DNA from: Phenylobacterium sp.
GTDB taxonomy: Bacteria > Pseudomonadota > Alphaproteobacteria > Caulobacterales > Caulobacteraceae
Assembly: GCA_020402745.1 (NCBI GenBank)
Contig: JADBYZ010000041.1
Span: 1-38,574, forward strand
DNA: 38,574 nucleotides
Reading direction: 5' to 3'
The translations under genes and the position numbers were made by a program. Of the stretch, positions 19,607 to 27,539 are shown in pieces. The notes under the pieces are model-generated. The model had not been told where the DNA came from. It saw nothing but the letters and a program-made list of their open reading frames with translations, and ran no database searches. How positions within the stretch are numbered: position 1 is the stretch's first letter; each line of letters begins with the position of its first letter.

Positions 19607-19869
19607 ATCTCACCAATCGCCGAGAGATACAGGTCGAGGATGGCCTCCTCCTCCTGGCGCTTCGCCCGGTCCTGTTTGCGAAGTCGGACAACCTTACGGA
19701 GGATTTTGACGTCAAAGCCGGAGCCTTTCGCCTCCGCAAAGACTTCCTTGATCTGTTCCATGACCTCCGACTTTTCCTGCTCGAGGCGCTCAATGCGCTC
19801 GACGATGGTGCGCAGGCGCCCCTGGGCGTCCACGTTCAGAACATCGGAATGGGCGTCGTCGCCGGCCAT
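19603..19869 (-). CDS. gapR: GapR, DUF2312 nucleoid-associated protein
   Basis: This 88-residue coiled-coil protein closely follows the Caulobacter GapR sequence: a short acidic N-terminus, helix [18 protein letters not shown], then [20 protein letters not shown], and the invariant end [19 protein letters not shown]. In Caulobacter it encircles overtwisted AT-rich DNA and helps topoisomerases ahead of replication and transcription. The ATG has AGGAGC eight bases upstream. It lies 125 bp downstream of rpmJ on the same strand and is coupled to the following unknown gene. Confidence 0.95.
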   Translation of the reverse strand: MAGDDAHSDVLNVDAQGRLRTIVERIERLEQEKSEVMEQIKEVFAEAKGSGFDVKILRKVVRLRKQDRAKRQEEEAILDLYLSAIGEI

Positions 19870-19984
19870 GAAGTCAGGCTCCTGCAGGATTGTGTCTTGG
19901 ATGGGGCGGCGATCCTAGCCGCATGCACAGAATCTGTCCCGCCACGCAAACGGGGGAGTGGCGACAAATTGGGAACTGCTGTGC

Positions 19985-20008
19985 AAAAAACTCCGGCAGA
20001 GGGCCGCC
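19985..20008 (-). terminator. Possible intrinsic terminator behind rpmJ
   Basis: On the minus strand CGGC and GCCG can pair around an eight-base loop, followed by GAG and six T residues. The stem is short, but the T-run is strong for a GC-rich genome and sits about 10 bases behind the rpmJ stop. It would part rpmJ from gapR. Confidence 0.45.
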
Positions 20009-20018
20009 GATGACCGAC

Positions 20019-20144
20019 TTAGCCTTGCTTGGCCTTGAAACGGGGGTCGGTCTTATTGATGACGTAGACCACGCCCTTACGGCGCACCAGCTTGCAGTCG
20101 CGGTGACGCGTCTTGAGCGACTTGAGCGAGCTTCTGACCTTCAT
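20019..20144 (-). CDS. rpmJ: Ribosomal protein bL36, cysteine-poor (zinc-free) form
   Basis: This is the smallest large-subunit ribosomal protein, 41 residues, starting [18 protein letters not shown] and ending [12 protein letters not shown]. The usual zinc ribbon (three Cys and one His) is not present: only Cys17 remains, so this is the C-minus form. The correct start is the ATG at 20144 with GAAGG upstream; the frame is open far upstream but has no reason to be translated there. Alphaproteobacteria commonly carry this 41-residue form. Confidence 0.95.
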   Translation of the reverse strand: MKVRSSLKSLKTRHRDCKLVRRKGVVYVINKTDPRFKAKQG

Positions 20145-20265
20145 GACCTTCGTCTTCTCTGGGTGCGGGACGGAGCCCGGGCGACGGAGTGAGCGGCGCG
20201 TATACGGAACGCCCGATGGCGAGTCAATCTGTTGTCCGGGATCGGTGCGTTTGAGACGGCGGCGT

Positions 20266-20284
20266 TGCTCCTGACCAAGGAGCA
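20266..20284 (+). other. Hairpin covering the only AGGAG upstream of the transglycosylase gene
   Basis: TGCTCCT and AGGAGCA form a perfect 7-bp stem with a GACCA loop. The right arm contains AGGAG, the only purine-rich ribosome-binding-like sequence before the ATG at 20301, but it is 18 bases away. It may hide or reposition a ribosome site, or it may be chance. No T-run follows. Confidence 0.3.
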
Positions 20285-20300
20285 CCCTACGTCTTGACAC

Positions 20301-21518
20301 ATGAAACGCCGCACCTTCCTGGCCACCGCCGCCGCTGCGCTTGCGACCCCCGCCGTCGGCGCGGATCCGACGGGCGGGTCGTCGATCGCCGGGGACAGGG
20401 CGTTCGCTGAGTGGCTATCGGCATTTAGGGTTACAGCCCTAGCGTCAGGCCTGCCCGCCACTGTCGTCGAACGGGAGCTTGCGGACCTTAAGCCCGACCC
20501 CCGCGTAGAGGGCCTCGACCGAAATCAGCCTGAGTTCTCCCGACCGTTCAGCCACTACGTCAAGCGGGCGGCGAGCGAGGACAGAGCGGCTATCGGCCGT
20601 CGCCGGATGGCGGGTCTCGAACGGGGCCTTGAGAAGGTCTTGGCCACCACCGGGGTCCCTCAAGAGATCCTCGTCGCCATCTGGGGCATGGAGTCGGGCT
20701 ACGGCGCGATCCTTGGCGACCACGACGTCATCCGCTCTATGGCCACCCTGGCGGCGGATGGTCGGCGGAGGGGATTTGCTGAGGACCAGCTTCTCGCGAC
20801 CCTGCGGATTATTGCATCTGGGGAATGGCCCCGAGAGCGCCTTGTCGGGTCGTGGGCCGGGGCCATGGGTCAGACGCAGTTCATCCCCTCGAGTTTCCTC
20901 TCTCTGGCTGTCGACGCAGATGGCGACGGACGGCGCGATCTGTGGGGCTCCCCCCTCGATGCCCTCGCCTCTGCGGCGAACCTGCTTGCATCCGCCGGCT
21001 GGGTTCCTGGCCAGGGCTGGACCGTGGAGGTCGTCGCGCCGGAGGGCTTCGACTACGCTTTGACAGAAACCCTGAGCACATCGCTCTCGGCATGGCGCGA
21101 TCTTGGGCTGAGACGCGCCGATGGCGCAGATCTGAGCTCTGAGGGGACGGAGGCGGCGCTCCTGGCGCCGACGGGCGCCCAAGGCCCTCTCTTCCTTTTG
21201 ATGGCTAATCACTTCGTCATCCGTCGCTACAACAACGCCGTGACCTATGCTCTCGCCGGCGGCCTCCTGGCCGACGCCATCGCAGGACGCGCTGGCCTGG
21301 TCCGACCCTGGCCGGAGGAGACGCCGCTGTCCCTCGCCGACCGGATCGCCGCCCAGACGGCGCTCCAGGCCGCGGGTTACGATTTGGGCGAGCCAGACGG
21401 TGTTATCGGGCAGAAGTCCCGCGCCGCACTTCGCGCCTGGCAGAAGGCTCGAGGACTGGTGGCGGACGGTTACCTTTCCCCGGAAGTGGTCGCCCTTCTG
21501 CGGGCGTCGACGGTCTAG
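20301..21518 (+). CDS. Lytic murein transglycosylase, MltB-like (SLT_2) with C-terminal peptidoglycan-binding domain
   Basis: This 405-residue periplasmic enzyme cleaves peptidoglycan glycan strands to 1,6-anhydro-muropeptides. The signal peptide [21 protein letters not shown] has a double arginine. The catalytic glutamate sits in [18 protein letters not shown], followed by [15 protein letters not shown] and [20 protein letters not shown], all hallmarks of the MltB family. Residues about 335-405 ([20 protein letters not shown]...) form a PG_binding_1 domain. There is no good ribosome site close to the ATG; signal-peptide logic fixes the start. Its stop shares CTAG with the convergent MFS gene. 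Confidence 0.93.
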   Translation: MKRRTFLATAAAALATPAVGADPTGGSSIAGDRAFAEWLSAFRVTALASGLPATVVERELADLKPDPRVEGLDRNQPEFSRPFSHYVKRAASEDRAAIGRRRMAGLERGLEKVLATTGVPQEILVAIWGMESGYGAILGDHDVIRSMATLAADGRRRGFAEDQLLATLRIIASGEWPRERLVGSWAGAMGQTQFIPSSFLSLAVDADGDGRRDLWGSPLDALASAANLLASAGWVPGQGWTVEVVAPEGFDYALTETLSTSLSAWRDLGLRRADGADLSSEGTEAALLAPTGAQGPLFLLMANHFVIRRYNNAVTYALAGGLLADAIAGRAGLVRPWPEETPLSLADRIAAQTALQAAGYDLGEPDGVIGQKSRAALRAWQKARGLVADGYLSPEVVALLRASTV

Positions 21519-22816
21519 ACCATCGCGTCATCGGTCCCTTCGACCTTCGCCGGACGGGGGTTTGCGGCCTTCAGCTGGGGGTTGGTGTAGGCATAGGCCA
21601 GCATTGCGACCATAAGGGCGGCGTTCAGGAGGAACGGCGCGGCCCTGACATGCTCGTAGAGCAGGACGAAAGCCGGGGCCAGCACCACATTGATCCCGTT
21701 AACCGCCGCGATGGCGCCGGCGGCCCGGGCTTGTTCCTCCATCCGTACGGCCAGGGAGGCGCCGACCGTGAAGCCGGGCCGCGCCAGGCCGAAACCCAGG
21801 CTGGAGATGGCGTAGCCCGCTACGACACCCCAGTAGTCAGGCGCCGCAGCCACGATCAGGTTGCCGACTGCGGCGATCGCCACACCCCAACGAAGCAGCT
21901 GGCGAGGCGTCATCTCGAAGCGAGGGATCAACCCCCACTGGGCCAGCAGACCCGCCATGGCGCCGAACATCATGGCGATGGCGATGAAGCCTTGGGCCGC
22001 CGTCGGCGAAAGAGCCAACTTATCGATGATCAGGAACCCTAGGGTCTGACCCTGAGCGGTCTGGCTGACAGCCACGATAAAGCCGTAGATCAGGAAGGGG
22101 GTTATGCGAGGGTCCAACCACATGGGCGGACCAGAGGGCTCCCCTTCGCTGGCCTTACTTCCTTCAGGGGGCGGCAGAGGTCGAAACTGGCTCTCGGGCA
22201 GTCGCCTCCATACGATGACAAGCATGACCCCCGCCATGACCGCGAAACAGGCCATAGGACCGGCGAGACCAAGAAAGGGCAGGACAAAAAGGGGCGCGAC
22301 GAAGGGGCCTATCACCGTGCCCAGGCTGAATGCGCCGGCGAGACCGGACATGGCCTGGGTGCGCTGAACCTCAGGGGTATGCTCGGCGACATAGGCTTGG
22401 GTCGCCGGGTTCGAGGCGGCCCCGAACAGGCCGAAGAGAGCCCTCGCCAACAGAAACAAGATGAAGATGATCACGGGTGGGGCGAGGTGGTGGAGCCCGG
22501 CCGCGACAACAATCGCGCAGAAGGCCATCGACACCATGAAACCGGCGAGGCCCACCATCATCAGTGGCTTTCGACCGTAGCGGTCCGACAACCGCGCCCA
22601 GAAGGGCGACGAGAAGGCCCAGAGCAAAGCGGATAGTGAGAAGACCGCCGCAACCATCGGGTCCGGCATGCCGATGGAACGCCCAATCGCCGGCAACACA
22701 GAAATCATTCCGGTGTTGCCGATTGCGGTGACCATCGAGACGGCGAAGATGATGGTGAACGTCGACCGAGGCAGGCCGGTCGGGCCGCTTGAGGCCACCT
22801 GAGAGTCGCTGGGCAT
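21515..22816 (-). CDS. MFS transporter, TetA/multidrug type
   Basis: This is an inner-membrane major-facilitator protein of about 433 residues with 12 hydrophobic segments. The A-motif between helices 2 and 3 is LSDRYGRKPLMMVGLAG. The C-motif-like region in helix 5 (LAGAFSLGTVIGPFVAPLF) marks the drug:proton antiporter families. The ATG at 22816 has GGGAG only two bases ahead; an in-frame GTG at 22852 adds 12 polar residues and has no better site, so the start is not settled. The protein probably exports a drug or metabolite; the substrate is unknown. It is divergent from motA. Confidence 0.85.
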   Translation of the reverse strand: MPSDSQVASSGPTGLPRSTFTIIFAVSMVTAIGNTGMISVLPAIGRSIGMPDPMVAAVFSLSALLWAFSSPFWARLSDRYGRKPLMMVGLAGFMVSMAFCAIVVAAGLHHLAPPVIIFILFLLARALFGLFGAASNPATQAYVAEHTPEVQRTQAMSGLAGAFSLGTVIGPFVAPLFVLPFLGLAGPMACFAVMAGVMLVIVWRRLPESQFRPLPPPEGSKASEGEPSGPPMWLDPRITPFLIYGFIVAVSQTAQGQTLGFLIIDKLALSPTAAQGFIAIAMMFGAMAGLLAQWGLIPRFEMTPRQLLRWGVAIAAVGNLIVAAAPDYWGVVAGYAISSLGFGLARPGFTVGASLAVRMEEQARAAGAIAAVNGINVVLAPAFVLLYEHVRAAPFLLNAALMVAMLAYAYTNPQLKAANPRPAKVEGTDDAMV

Positions 22817-22856
22817 AGCTCCCTGATAGGTCTGCAGCCGATCCTGCGCCACCCCG

Positions 22857-22866
22857 GATCATGATC
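22857..22866. promoter_or_regulatory. Palindrome in the MFS/motA divergent region
   Basis: GATCATGATC is a perfect 10-bp palindrome between the two divergent start codons, with CGG and CCG just outside. It lies about 60 bases before the motA ATG. An operator is possible, but there is no adjacent regulator gene. Confidence 0.25.
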
Positions 22867-22926
22867 ACCGTACGTTAAGCATTCCAGGGGTAGGCTCGCT
22901 GAGCCCTGCCACCGGACGCCGCACGC

Positions 22927-23796
22927 ATGTTTCAGATTATCGGGATCGTCCTACTCTTTGTTTGCGTCTTCGGCGTCTACATCATCCATGGCGGCAAGAT
23001 GGATGTGCTCATCAAGGCCGCCCCATTCGAACTTGCGATGATCCAAGGCGCCGGCATTGCGGCCCTCCTGATCGGCAACTCGCCGAACGTGATCAAGGGC
23101 GTCGGCGGCGGTATGGGCAAGATCTTTTCCGGCCCCAAATGGAAGGCCTCAGACTACAAGGACCTCCTGTCGCTGCTGTTCCTTCTGACCAAGACGATGA
23201 AGGCCAAGGGAGTCATTGCTCTCGAGCGCCACATCGAGAACCCGCACGAATCCACCCTTTTCAATCGCTTCCCAAGAATCAGTAAGGATCATTTCGCCGT
23301 CGACTTCATCTGCGACACCCTCCGAATGATGACCATGAACCTGGAGGATCCCCACCAGGTCGAAGACGCTATGGAGAAGCAGCTGGAAAAGCACCACCAC
23401 GAAGCCTTGGGGCCCGCCCACGCCTTGCAGAACATGGCCGACGCCCTGCCCGCCCTGGGGATCGTGGCCGCCGTTCTGGGGGTGATCAAGACCATGGGCT
23501 CCATCACCGAGCCCCCCGCCGTCCTGGGCGGCATGATCGGCAGCGCCCTCGTCGGCACCTTCCTGGGCGTGTTCCTGGCGTATGGCCTGGTGGGGCCGTT
23601 CGCCACACGGCTGAACGCCATCGTCGAGGAAGAGTCGGCCTTCTATCGGATCATTCAGTCGGTGCTGGTGGCGCACCTGCACGGCAACGCCGCTCAGATC
23701 TCTGTTGAAATCGGACGCGGCAGCGTGCCCAGCGAGACCCAGCCGACCTTCTCAGAGCTGGAAGAGACCCTGCAGTCTATCCCGCCTGAGGTCTGA
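22927..23796 (+). CDS. motA: Flagellar motor stator protein MotA
   Basis: This 289-residue inner-membrane protein, with MotB, forms the proton channel of the flagellar stator. It has four hydrophobic segments: two at the N-terminus (1-20 and about 33-50) and two later (about 170-190 and 200-225). A large charged cytoplasmic loop between them contains the torque-region helix LLSLLFLLTKTMKAKGVIALERHIE. The conserved PALGIVAAVLGVIKTM segment carries the channel-lining proline. MotB is not beside it, which is also the arrangement in Caulobacter. Only five bases separate its stop from the convergent purK stop. Confidence 0.95.
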   Translation: MFQIIGIVLLFVCVFGVYIIHGGKMDVLIKAAPFELAMIQGAGIAALLIGNSPNVIKGVGGGMGKIFSGPKWKASDYKDLLSLLFLLTKTMKAKGVIALERHIENPHESTLFNRFPRISKDHFAVDFICDTLRMMTMNLEDPHQVEDAMEKQLEKHHHEALGPAHALQNMADALPALGIVAAVLGVIKTMGSITEPPAVLGGMIGSALVGTFLGVFLAYGLVGPFATRLNAIVEEESAFYRIIQSVLVAHLHGNAAQISVEIGRGSVPSETQPTFSELEETLQSIPPEV

Positions 23797-23801
23797 CGAG
23801 G

Positions 23802-24875
23802 TCAGAGCGGAAACACACGGTTCACGTGCCCCATCTTGCGGCCCGCTCGCGCCTCGCGCTTGCCATAGAGGTGAAGCCGGGAGTTCGGCTCGGCGGCGAT
23901 CCCGGACCATCGCAGTACGTCCTCGCCCAAGAGGTTCTCCATCTCGACCTGGGCCCTCGCCTCGACCGGGCCCAGCGGCCAGCCCGCGATGGCCCGGATG
24001 TGCTGCTCGAACTGGTCCGTTAAGGCCCCGTCCTGCGTCCAGTGACCGCTGTTGTGCACCCGGGGCGCGATCTCATTGACGAGAAGGCGGCCATCCTCCA
24101 GCTCAAAGAGCTCGATTCCGATGACGCCGACATAGTCGAGGCCGGCCAGGACCCGAAAGGCGATCCCCTCGGCCTCGCGGGCGCGGTCCAGCGGCACCCT
24201 GGCCGGCGCGATTGATCGCCGGAGAATTCCTGCCTCGTGCGAGTTCTCCGCCAGAGGAAAAGCGGCCATGGCGCCATCCCAACCCCGCGCTGCGATGATA
24301 GAGAGTTCCCGGCGGAAGGCGGCAGGCGCTTCGAGGACGACAGGGCGCCCCCCGAGCGACTGGAACACGGCTGAGGCCTGCTCAGGGCTGCTTGCCCATG
24401 CCTGACCCTTCCCGTCATAGCCCTCGCGCCGGGTCTTGACGAGCACATGCCCCCCCAGGGCGGCGGCGGCCTCGGACGCCTCATATGCCGTCGCAGCCGG
24501 GTGGAAGTCCACGGTGGGAGCCCCGACCGCGTTCAGGAAGACCTTCTCCTCCACCCTGTCCTGGGCCGTCGAGAGGGCGCGCGGTCCGGGCGCCACAGCA
24601 ACCCCACGGGCGATAAGGGCCTCCAGCGCGCCGGCGGGAACGTTCTCGAACTCGACAGTCACCACGCCGCAGACGCCGGCCATCGCGTCCAGAGCGGCGA
24701 GGTCATCGTAGGCGGCGACGAGGTGGCGGGCGCAGACCCGCGAGGCTGGGCAGTCTGGCTCTGGATCCAGCACAACGACGTCAAACCCAAGGCGTGCGGC
24801 GGCCAAGGCGAGCATCCGGCCGAGCTGGCCCCCGCCCAGTATACCAATGGTCGATCCGGGGGAAAGCGGGGTCAC
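23802..24875 (-). CDS. purK: N5-carboxyaminoimidazole ribonucleotide synthase PurK
   Basis: This ATP-grasp enzyme of purine synthesis carboxylates AIR with bicarbonate and ATP. The chosen start is the GTG at 24875, seven bases after the purE stop and preceded by GAGGG; it gives 357 residues, normal for PurK, and puts GILGGGQLGRMLALAA at residue 9. Other landmarks are VTVEFENVPA, LVKTRREGYDGKGQ and the C-terminal NEIAPRVHNSGHWT. A longer reading to 25115 only overlaps purE and is not supported. Confidence 0.95.
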   Translation of the reverse strand: MTPLSPGSTIGILGGGQLGRMLALAAARLGFDVVVLDPEPDCPASRVCARHLVAAYDDLAALDAMAGVCGVVTVEFENVPAGALEALIARGVAVAPGPRALSTAQDRVEEKVFLNAVGAPTVDFHPAATAYEASEAAAALGGHVLVKTRREGYDGKGQAWASSPEQASAVFQSLGGRPVVLEAPAAFRRELSIIAARGWDGAMAAFPLAENSHEAGILRRSIAPARVPLDRAREAEGIAFRVLAGLDYVGVIGIELFELEDGRLLVNEIAPRVHNSGHWTQDGALTDQFEQHIRAIAGWPLGPVEARAQVEMENLLGEDVLRWSGIAAEPNSRLHLYGKREARAGRKMGHVNRVFPL

Positions 24876-24882
24876 CGAGCCC

Positions 24883-25377
24883 TCAGTCGTCTGTGACCGT
24901 GAAGGCGACGGAGGCGGTCCGGGCCTCCCGCCAGGCGCCCAGTCGCCTCGCGAGGGCCTCATCGGACAGGGCCAGAATCTGCGCCGCCAGAAGCCCGGCG
25001 TTACGGGCGCCCGCCTCGCCGATGGCCAGGGTCGCCACCGGCACGCCTGCGGGCATCTGGACGATGGACAAGAGGCTGTCCATGCCCTTGAGCGCCTTCG
25101 ACTCCACGGGGACACCCAGGACGGGAAGGTCGGTCAGGGACGCCGTCATGCCCGGCAGGTGGGCGGCCCCGCCTGCCCCGGCGATGATGACCTTGATCCC
25201 CGCGGGTCGGGCCCCCTGGGCGAACTCGACCATGCGGAGGGGTGTACGATGGGCCGATACCACCCGGGCCCCCCACGAGACGCCAAGGGCGTCCAGCATT
25301 TCAGCGGCCCCCTTCATGGTCGGCCAGTCCGAGCGGCTTCCCATGATGATAGCGACGGGCGCGACAACGGCACTCAT
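24883..25377 (-). CDS. purE: N5-carboxyaminoimidazole ribonucleotide mutase PurE (class I)
   Basis: This 164-residue enzyme works directly after PurK to form 4-carboxy-AIR. The N-terminal [12 protein letters not shown], the central SAHRTP and [13 protein letters not shown] are the active-site blocks of class I PurE. The ATG at 25377 has AAGGGG eight bases ahead. The seven-base gap to purK indicates an operon. The gene is divergent from a diguanylate cyclase gene. Confidence 0.96.
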   Translation of the reverse strand: MSAVVAPVAIIMGSRSDWPTMKGAAEMLDALGVSWGARVVSAHRTPLRMVEFAQGARPAGIKVIIAGAGGAAHLPGMTASLTDLPVLGVPVESKALKGMDSLLSIVQMPAGVPVATLAIGEAGARNAGLLAAQILALSDEALARRLGAWREARTASVAFTVTDD

Positions 25378-25485
25378 ATTGAAAGCCCCTTCAGACAAGG
25401 GCGGCGAGAATAGGCCCCGCCTCCCTTGGGTCAACACACCGTGCATAAAATGTTAACGTGGCAGGAGATTCGCGGATTCGGTCGC

Positions 25486-26214
25486 ATGGCGCTCAAAGTC
25501 ACAGGGACGAGAAACCAGCCGTTTTCAGAATTCCGGAAACGCGTATTCACCGAGGCTGGCGACAAGGTTGTAGGACGAGGTCCGTCGCGACCGGATCAGG
25601 CCGCTTTCCTGGGATTGTCAGAGGCCGAACTCACCCCTTCAGTTCAGGGCGCTATCCGGACCCTCCTGACGGAGATCGACGACCTTCGGCACGAGGTGGA
25701 GCGCCTGAAGGCCCAGCTTCTGCGGATTGAGATCCTGGCGGACCAGGACCCCTTGACCGCGGCGATCAATCGCCGCGCCCTTATTCGGGAGCTCGACCGG
25801 ATTCGGGCCATCAGCCACCAGTACCGATCCCCTGCAACTCTGGTCTACCTCGACCTTGACGACTTCAAGGACATCAATGACCGTTTTGGCCACATGGCGG
25901 GAGATCAGGCCCTTTGCGCGATCGCTGAACGGCTCAGAGCGGAGGTTGCGGACAACGATCTTGTAGCCCGCGTCGGGGGGGACGAATTCGCCGTGGTTTT
26001 GACGCAGGCCAGCCTGCCGGTCGCCGAGAGCCGCGCCCGACATCTGGCCCGAAGCCTTGAGGCCAAACCCGTCGAGTTCGGCGAGTGGTCGGCGCCGCTG
26101 CACGTTTCCTGGGGTCTCAGCGAGATCAGACCGGACCTGGAAAGCGAAGAAATTCTAGCCCAAGCGGATGCGGCTATGTACGCCCGCCGACGAGAACGCC
26201 GGGCTGGAGCTTGA
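25486..26214 (+). CDS. GGDEF diguanylate cyclase with N-terminal coiled coil
   Basis: This 242-residue cytoplasmic protein would make cyclic di-GMP from two GTP. Residues 56-82 form a probable coiled coil (IDDLRHEVERLKAQLLRIE) for dimerisation, and no membrane segment or sensor domain is seen. The catalytic domain has YLDLDDFKDINDRFGHMAGD and an intact GGDEF at 164-168. The inhibitory I-site RxxD is lost: residues 155-158 read ADND. Starts at 25426, 25441 and 25450 are also in frame; none has a good ribosome site. The compact coiled-coil plus GGDEF layout recalls Caulobacter DgcB, but orthology is not shown. Confidence 0.9.
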   Translation: MALKVTGTRNQPFSEFRKRVFTEAGDKVVGRGPSRPDQAAFLGLSEAELTPSVQGAIRTLLTEIDDLRHEVERLKAQLLRIEILADQDPLTAAINRRALIRELDRIRAISHQYRSPATLVYLDLDDFKDINDRFGHMAGDQALCAIAERLRAEVADNDLVARVGGDEFAVVLTQASLPVAESRARHLARSLEAKPVEFGEWSAPLHVSWGLSEIRPDLESEEILAQADAAMYARRRERRAGA

Positions 26215-26229
26215 GCGGGACTTGACCCT

Positions 26230-26448
26230 TCAGGCAATGAGGTCCGGATTCAACTGGTCCTTCAACCACTGAATTTCGTCCTTCAAAGCGAGTTTCTTTC
26301 GCTTCAATCGCCCGATGACCATCAAATCTGGCCCCGGGGTTAGGCTAATGGCCTGGATTGCGGTTTCGAGGTCGCCGTGGTCCAGCTGGGCCGCCGCCAG
26401 GCGGCGACGAATGGCCGACTCGTCAACAGGCTCAGGCGTCCCCTTCAT
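26230..26448 (-). CDS. DUF465 (YdcH-like) small protein
   Basis: This 72-residue helical protein has an acidic N-terminal helix (SAIRRRLAAAQLDHGDLETAI) and a DUF465-type C-terminus (VIGRLKRKKLALKDEIQWLK). The ATG has GGAGG six bases ahead. No function is established for the family as far as I know. It faces a second DUF465 gene across 185 bp, and its 3' end is 15 bp from the end of the GGDEF gene. Confidence 0.82.
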   Translation of the reverse strand: MKGTPEPVDESAIRRRLAAAQLDHGDLETAIQAISLTPGPDLMVIGRLKRKKLALKDEIQWLKDQLNPDLIA

Positions 26449-26466
26449 ATCGACCTCCGCAGGCCA

Positions 26467-26494
26467 TCCCGGCCAAGGGTTGGATAGGCCGGGA
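26467..26494 (-). other. Leader hairpin of the minus-strand DUF465 gene
   Basis: TCCCGGCC and GGCCGGGA form a perfect 8-bp stem with a 12-base loop, about 10 bases upstream of the GGAGG site of the DUF465 gene. It may fold in the 5' leader. No T-run follows on either strand. Confidence 0.3.
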
Positions 26495-26633
26495 CGCGAT
26501 TGAAACCTGACGCAAGCCGGCGTTTTTCGGACCCAGCCGTTCAGATGGACTTCAAAAGCAAGCTTATGTGATCTGACATCAGGCGTCAGCAGGTGTTCAC
26601 TATCGCCAGTCGCATGGAAGGAGACCCTGAGTC

Positions 26634-26816
26634 ATGTCCATTGACGCTCGCATCCGCGAACTCGGCCGCCGGCACCGGTCCCTCGAAACAGAACTCCGTG
26701 AAGCTCTTGCTCATCCGAGTTCGACAGACAGCACCATTCGGGAGATCAAGCGCCGAAAGCTGCACCTCAAGGAGGAGATAGAGATGCTCAAGTCGCGGGC
26801 GCGTCCTGCGGCCTGA
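26634..26816 (+). CDS. DUF465 (YdcH-like) small protein, second copy
   Basis: This 60-residue protein, MSIDARIRELGRRHRSLETE at the start and IREIKRRKLHLKEEIEMLK near the end, is a short alpha-helical hairpin of the DUF465 type. GGAAGGAGA precedes the ATG with about nine bases of spacing. It is divergent from the 72-residue relative at 26230 and convergent with the DUF1013 gene, eight bases apart. The shared (K)RKKLxLKxEIxxLK core shows the two are related; the spacer between helices is shorter here. Confidence 0.82.
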   Translation: MSIDARIRELGRRHRSLETELREALAHPSSTDSTIREIKRRKLHLKEEIEMLKSRARPAA

Positions 26817-26824
26817 GCCGCCCA

Positions 26825-27457
26825 TCAGTCCTCGTCTTGCTCACGGGACAAGGGCTCGCTCGTAGTCTCGGAGGCTGGCTCCAGGGTCGGGCCCTCCGGT
26901 TCGACGATGCCCTTGCGGGCGTTGTCCCTGGCGCGCTTTTCCGCCGCCTGGCGGACGATCTCGTCAAGCTCGATCTGTGTCGAAAGGCCAAGGCTGACGG
27001 GGTCGACCGGCTTGATGTTGGCCGAGTTCCAGTGCGTTCGGTTTCTGACCTGATCAATGGTGGCCTTTGTGGTGCCGAGAAGGCGGGAAATCTGAGCGTC
27101 CGAAACCTCGGGATGATTCCGCACGAACCAGGCTATGGCGTCCGGCCGGTCCTGGCGGCGGGAGACCGGAGTATAGCGCGCCGCCTTCTTCGCTGGCTTC
27201 AAGTGCTCAGCGTGACGACTCTTGAGCGCAGTCATGCGACGCTTAGGGTCCTGCTGCGCCGCGTCGATCTCCTCCCGGGAGAGCTGGCCGTTGGCGATGG
27301 GGTCAGCGCCGCGGATGTCGCGCGCGACCTCTCCATCGGCGATGCCCTTCACCTCGAGGGGGTGGAGGCCGCAGAAGTCCGCGATCTGCTCGAAGGTCAG
27401 GGAGGTGTTGTCGACCAGCCAGACAGCGGTCGCCTTCGGCATCAGAATGTCGGCCAT
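26825..27457 (-). CDS. DUF1013 family protein, conserved alphaproteobacterial regulator candidate
   Basis: This 210-residue protein starts at MADILMPKATAVWLVDN with AGGAGA six bases ahead. The N-terminal part has a helix-turn-helix-like stretch (LTFEQIADFCGLHPLEVKGI). A second HTH-like stretch lies at about 110-135 (VSDAQISRLLGTTKATIDQV). The tail after residue 165 is acidic and looks disordered. The family is widespread and conserved in alphaproteobacteria; I recall work linking DUF1013 to RNA polymerase (TrcR), but that is memory and not visible here. It sits 82 bp behind ribB with a strong hairpin in between. Confidence 0.82.
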   Translation of the reverse strand: MADILMPKATAVWLVDNTSLTFEQIADFCGLHPLEVKGIADGEVARDIRGADPIANGQLSREEIDAAQQDPKRRMTALKSRHAEHLKPAKKAARYTPVSRRQDRPDAIAWFVRNHPEVSDAQISRLLGTTKATIDQVRNRTHWNSANIKPVDPVSLGLSTQIELDEIVRQAAEKRARDNARKGIVEPEGPTLEPASETTSEPLSREQDED

Positions 27458-27477
27458 GGCGGTCTCCTGAAATGACG

Positions 27478-27501
27478 GCGCCCGACCTTTCGGCCGGGCG
27501 C
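27478..27501 (-). other. Strong hairpin in the leader of the DUF1013 gene
   Basis: On the minus strand GCGCCCGGCC and GGTCGGGCGC pair over ten positions (one G-T) around a GAAA tetraloop. It lies about 20 bases upstream of the DUF1013 start and 38 bases behind the ribB stop. The following bases are CGTCATTTCAGG, not a T-run, so it is not a canonical terminator. It may stabilise an mRNA end after processing or control translation of the DUF1013 gene. Confidence 0.5.
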
Positions 27502-27539
27502 TGCGTAAAGCTGGCGTCTTATACGCAGGAATCCCTCGT

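Noticed and set aside
20294-20299. TTGACA just before the transglycosylase ATG as a -35 box
   Set aside because: A promoter there would start transcription inside the signal peptide codons, and no later in-frame start is suitable.
22875-22879. TTAAG upstream of motA as a CtrA site
   Set aside because: Only one half-site is present; the second TTAA at the N7 spacing is missing.
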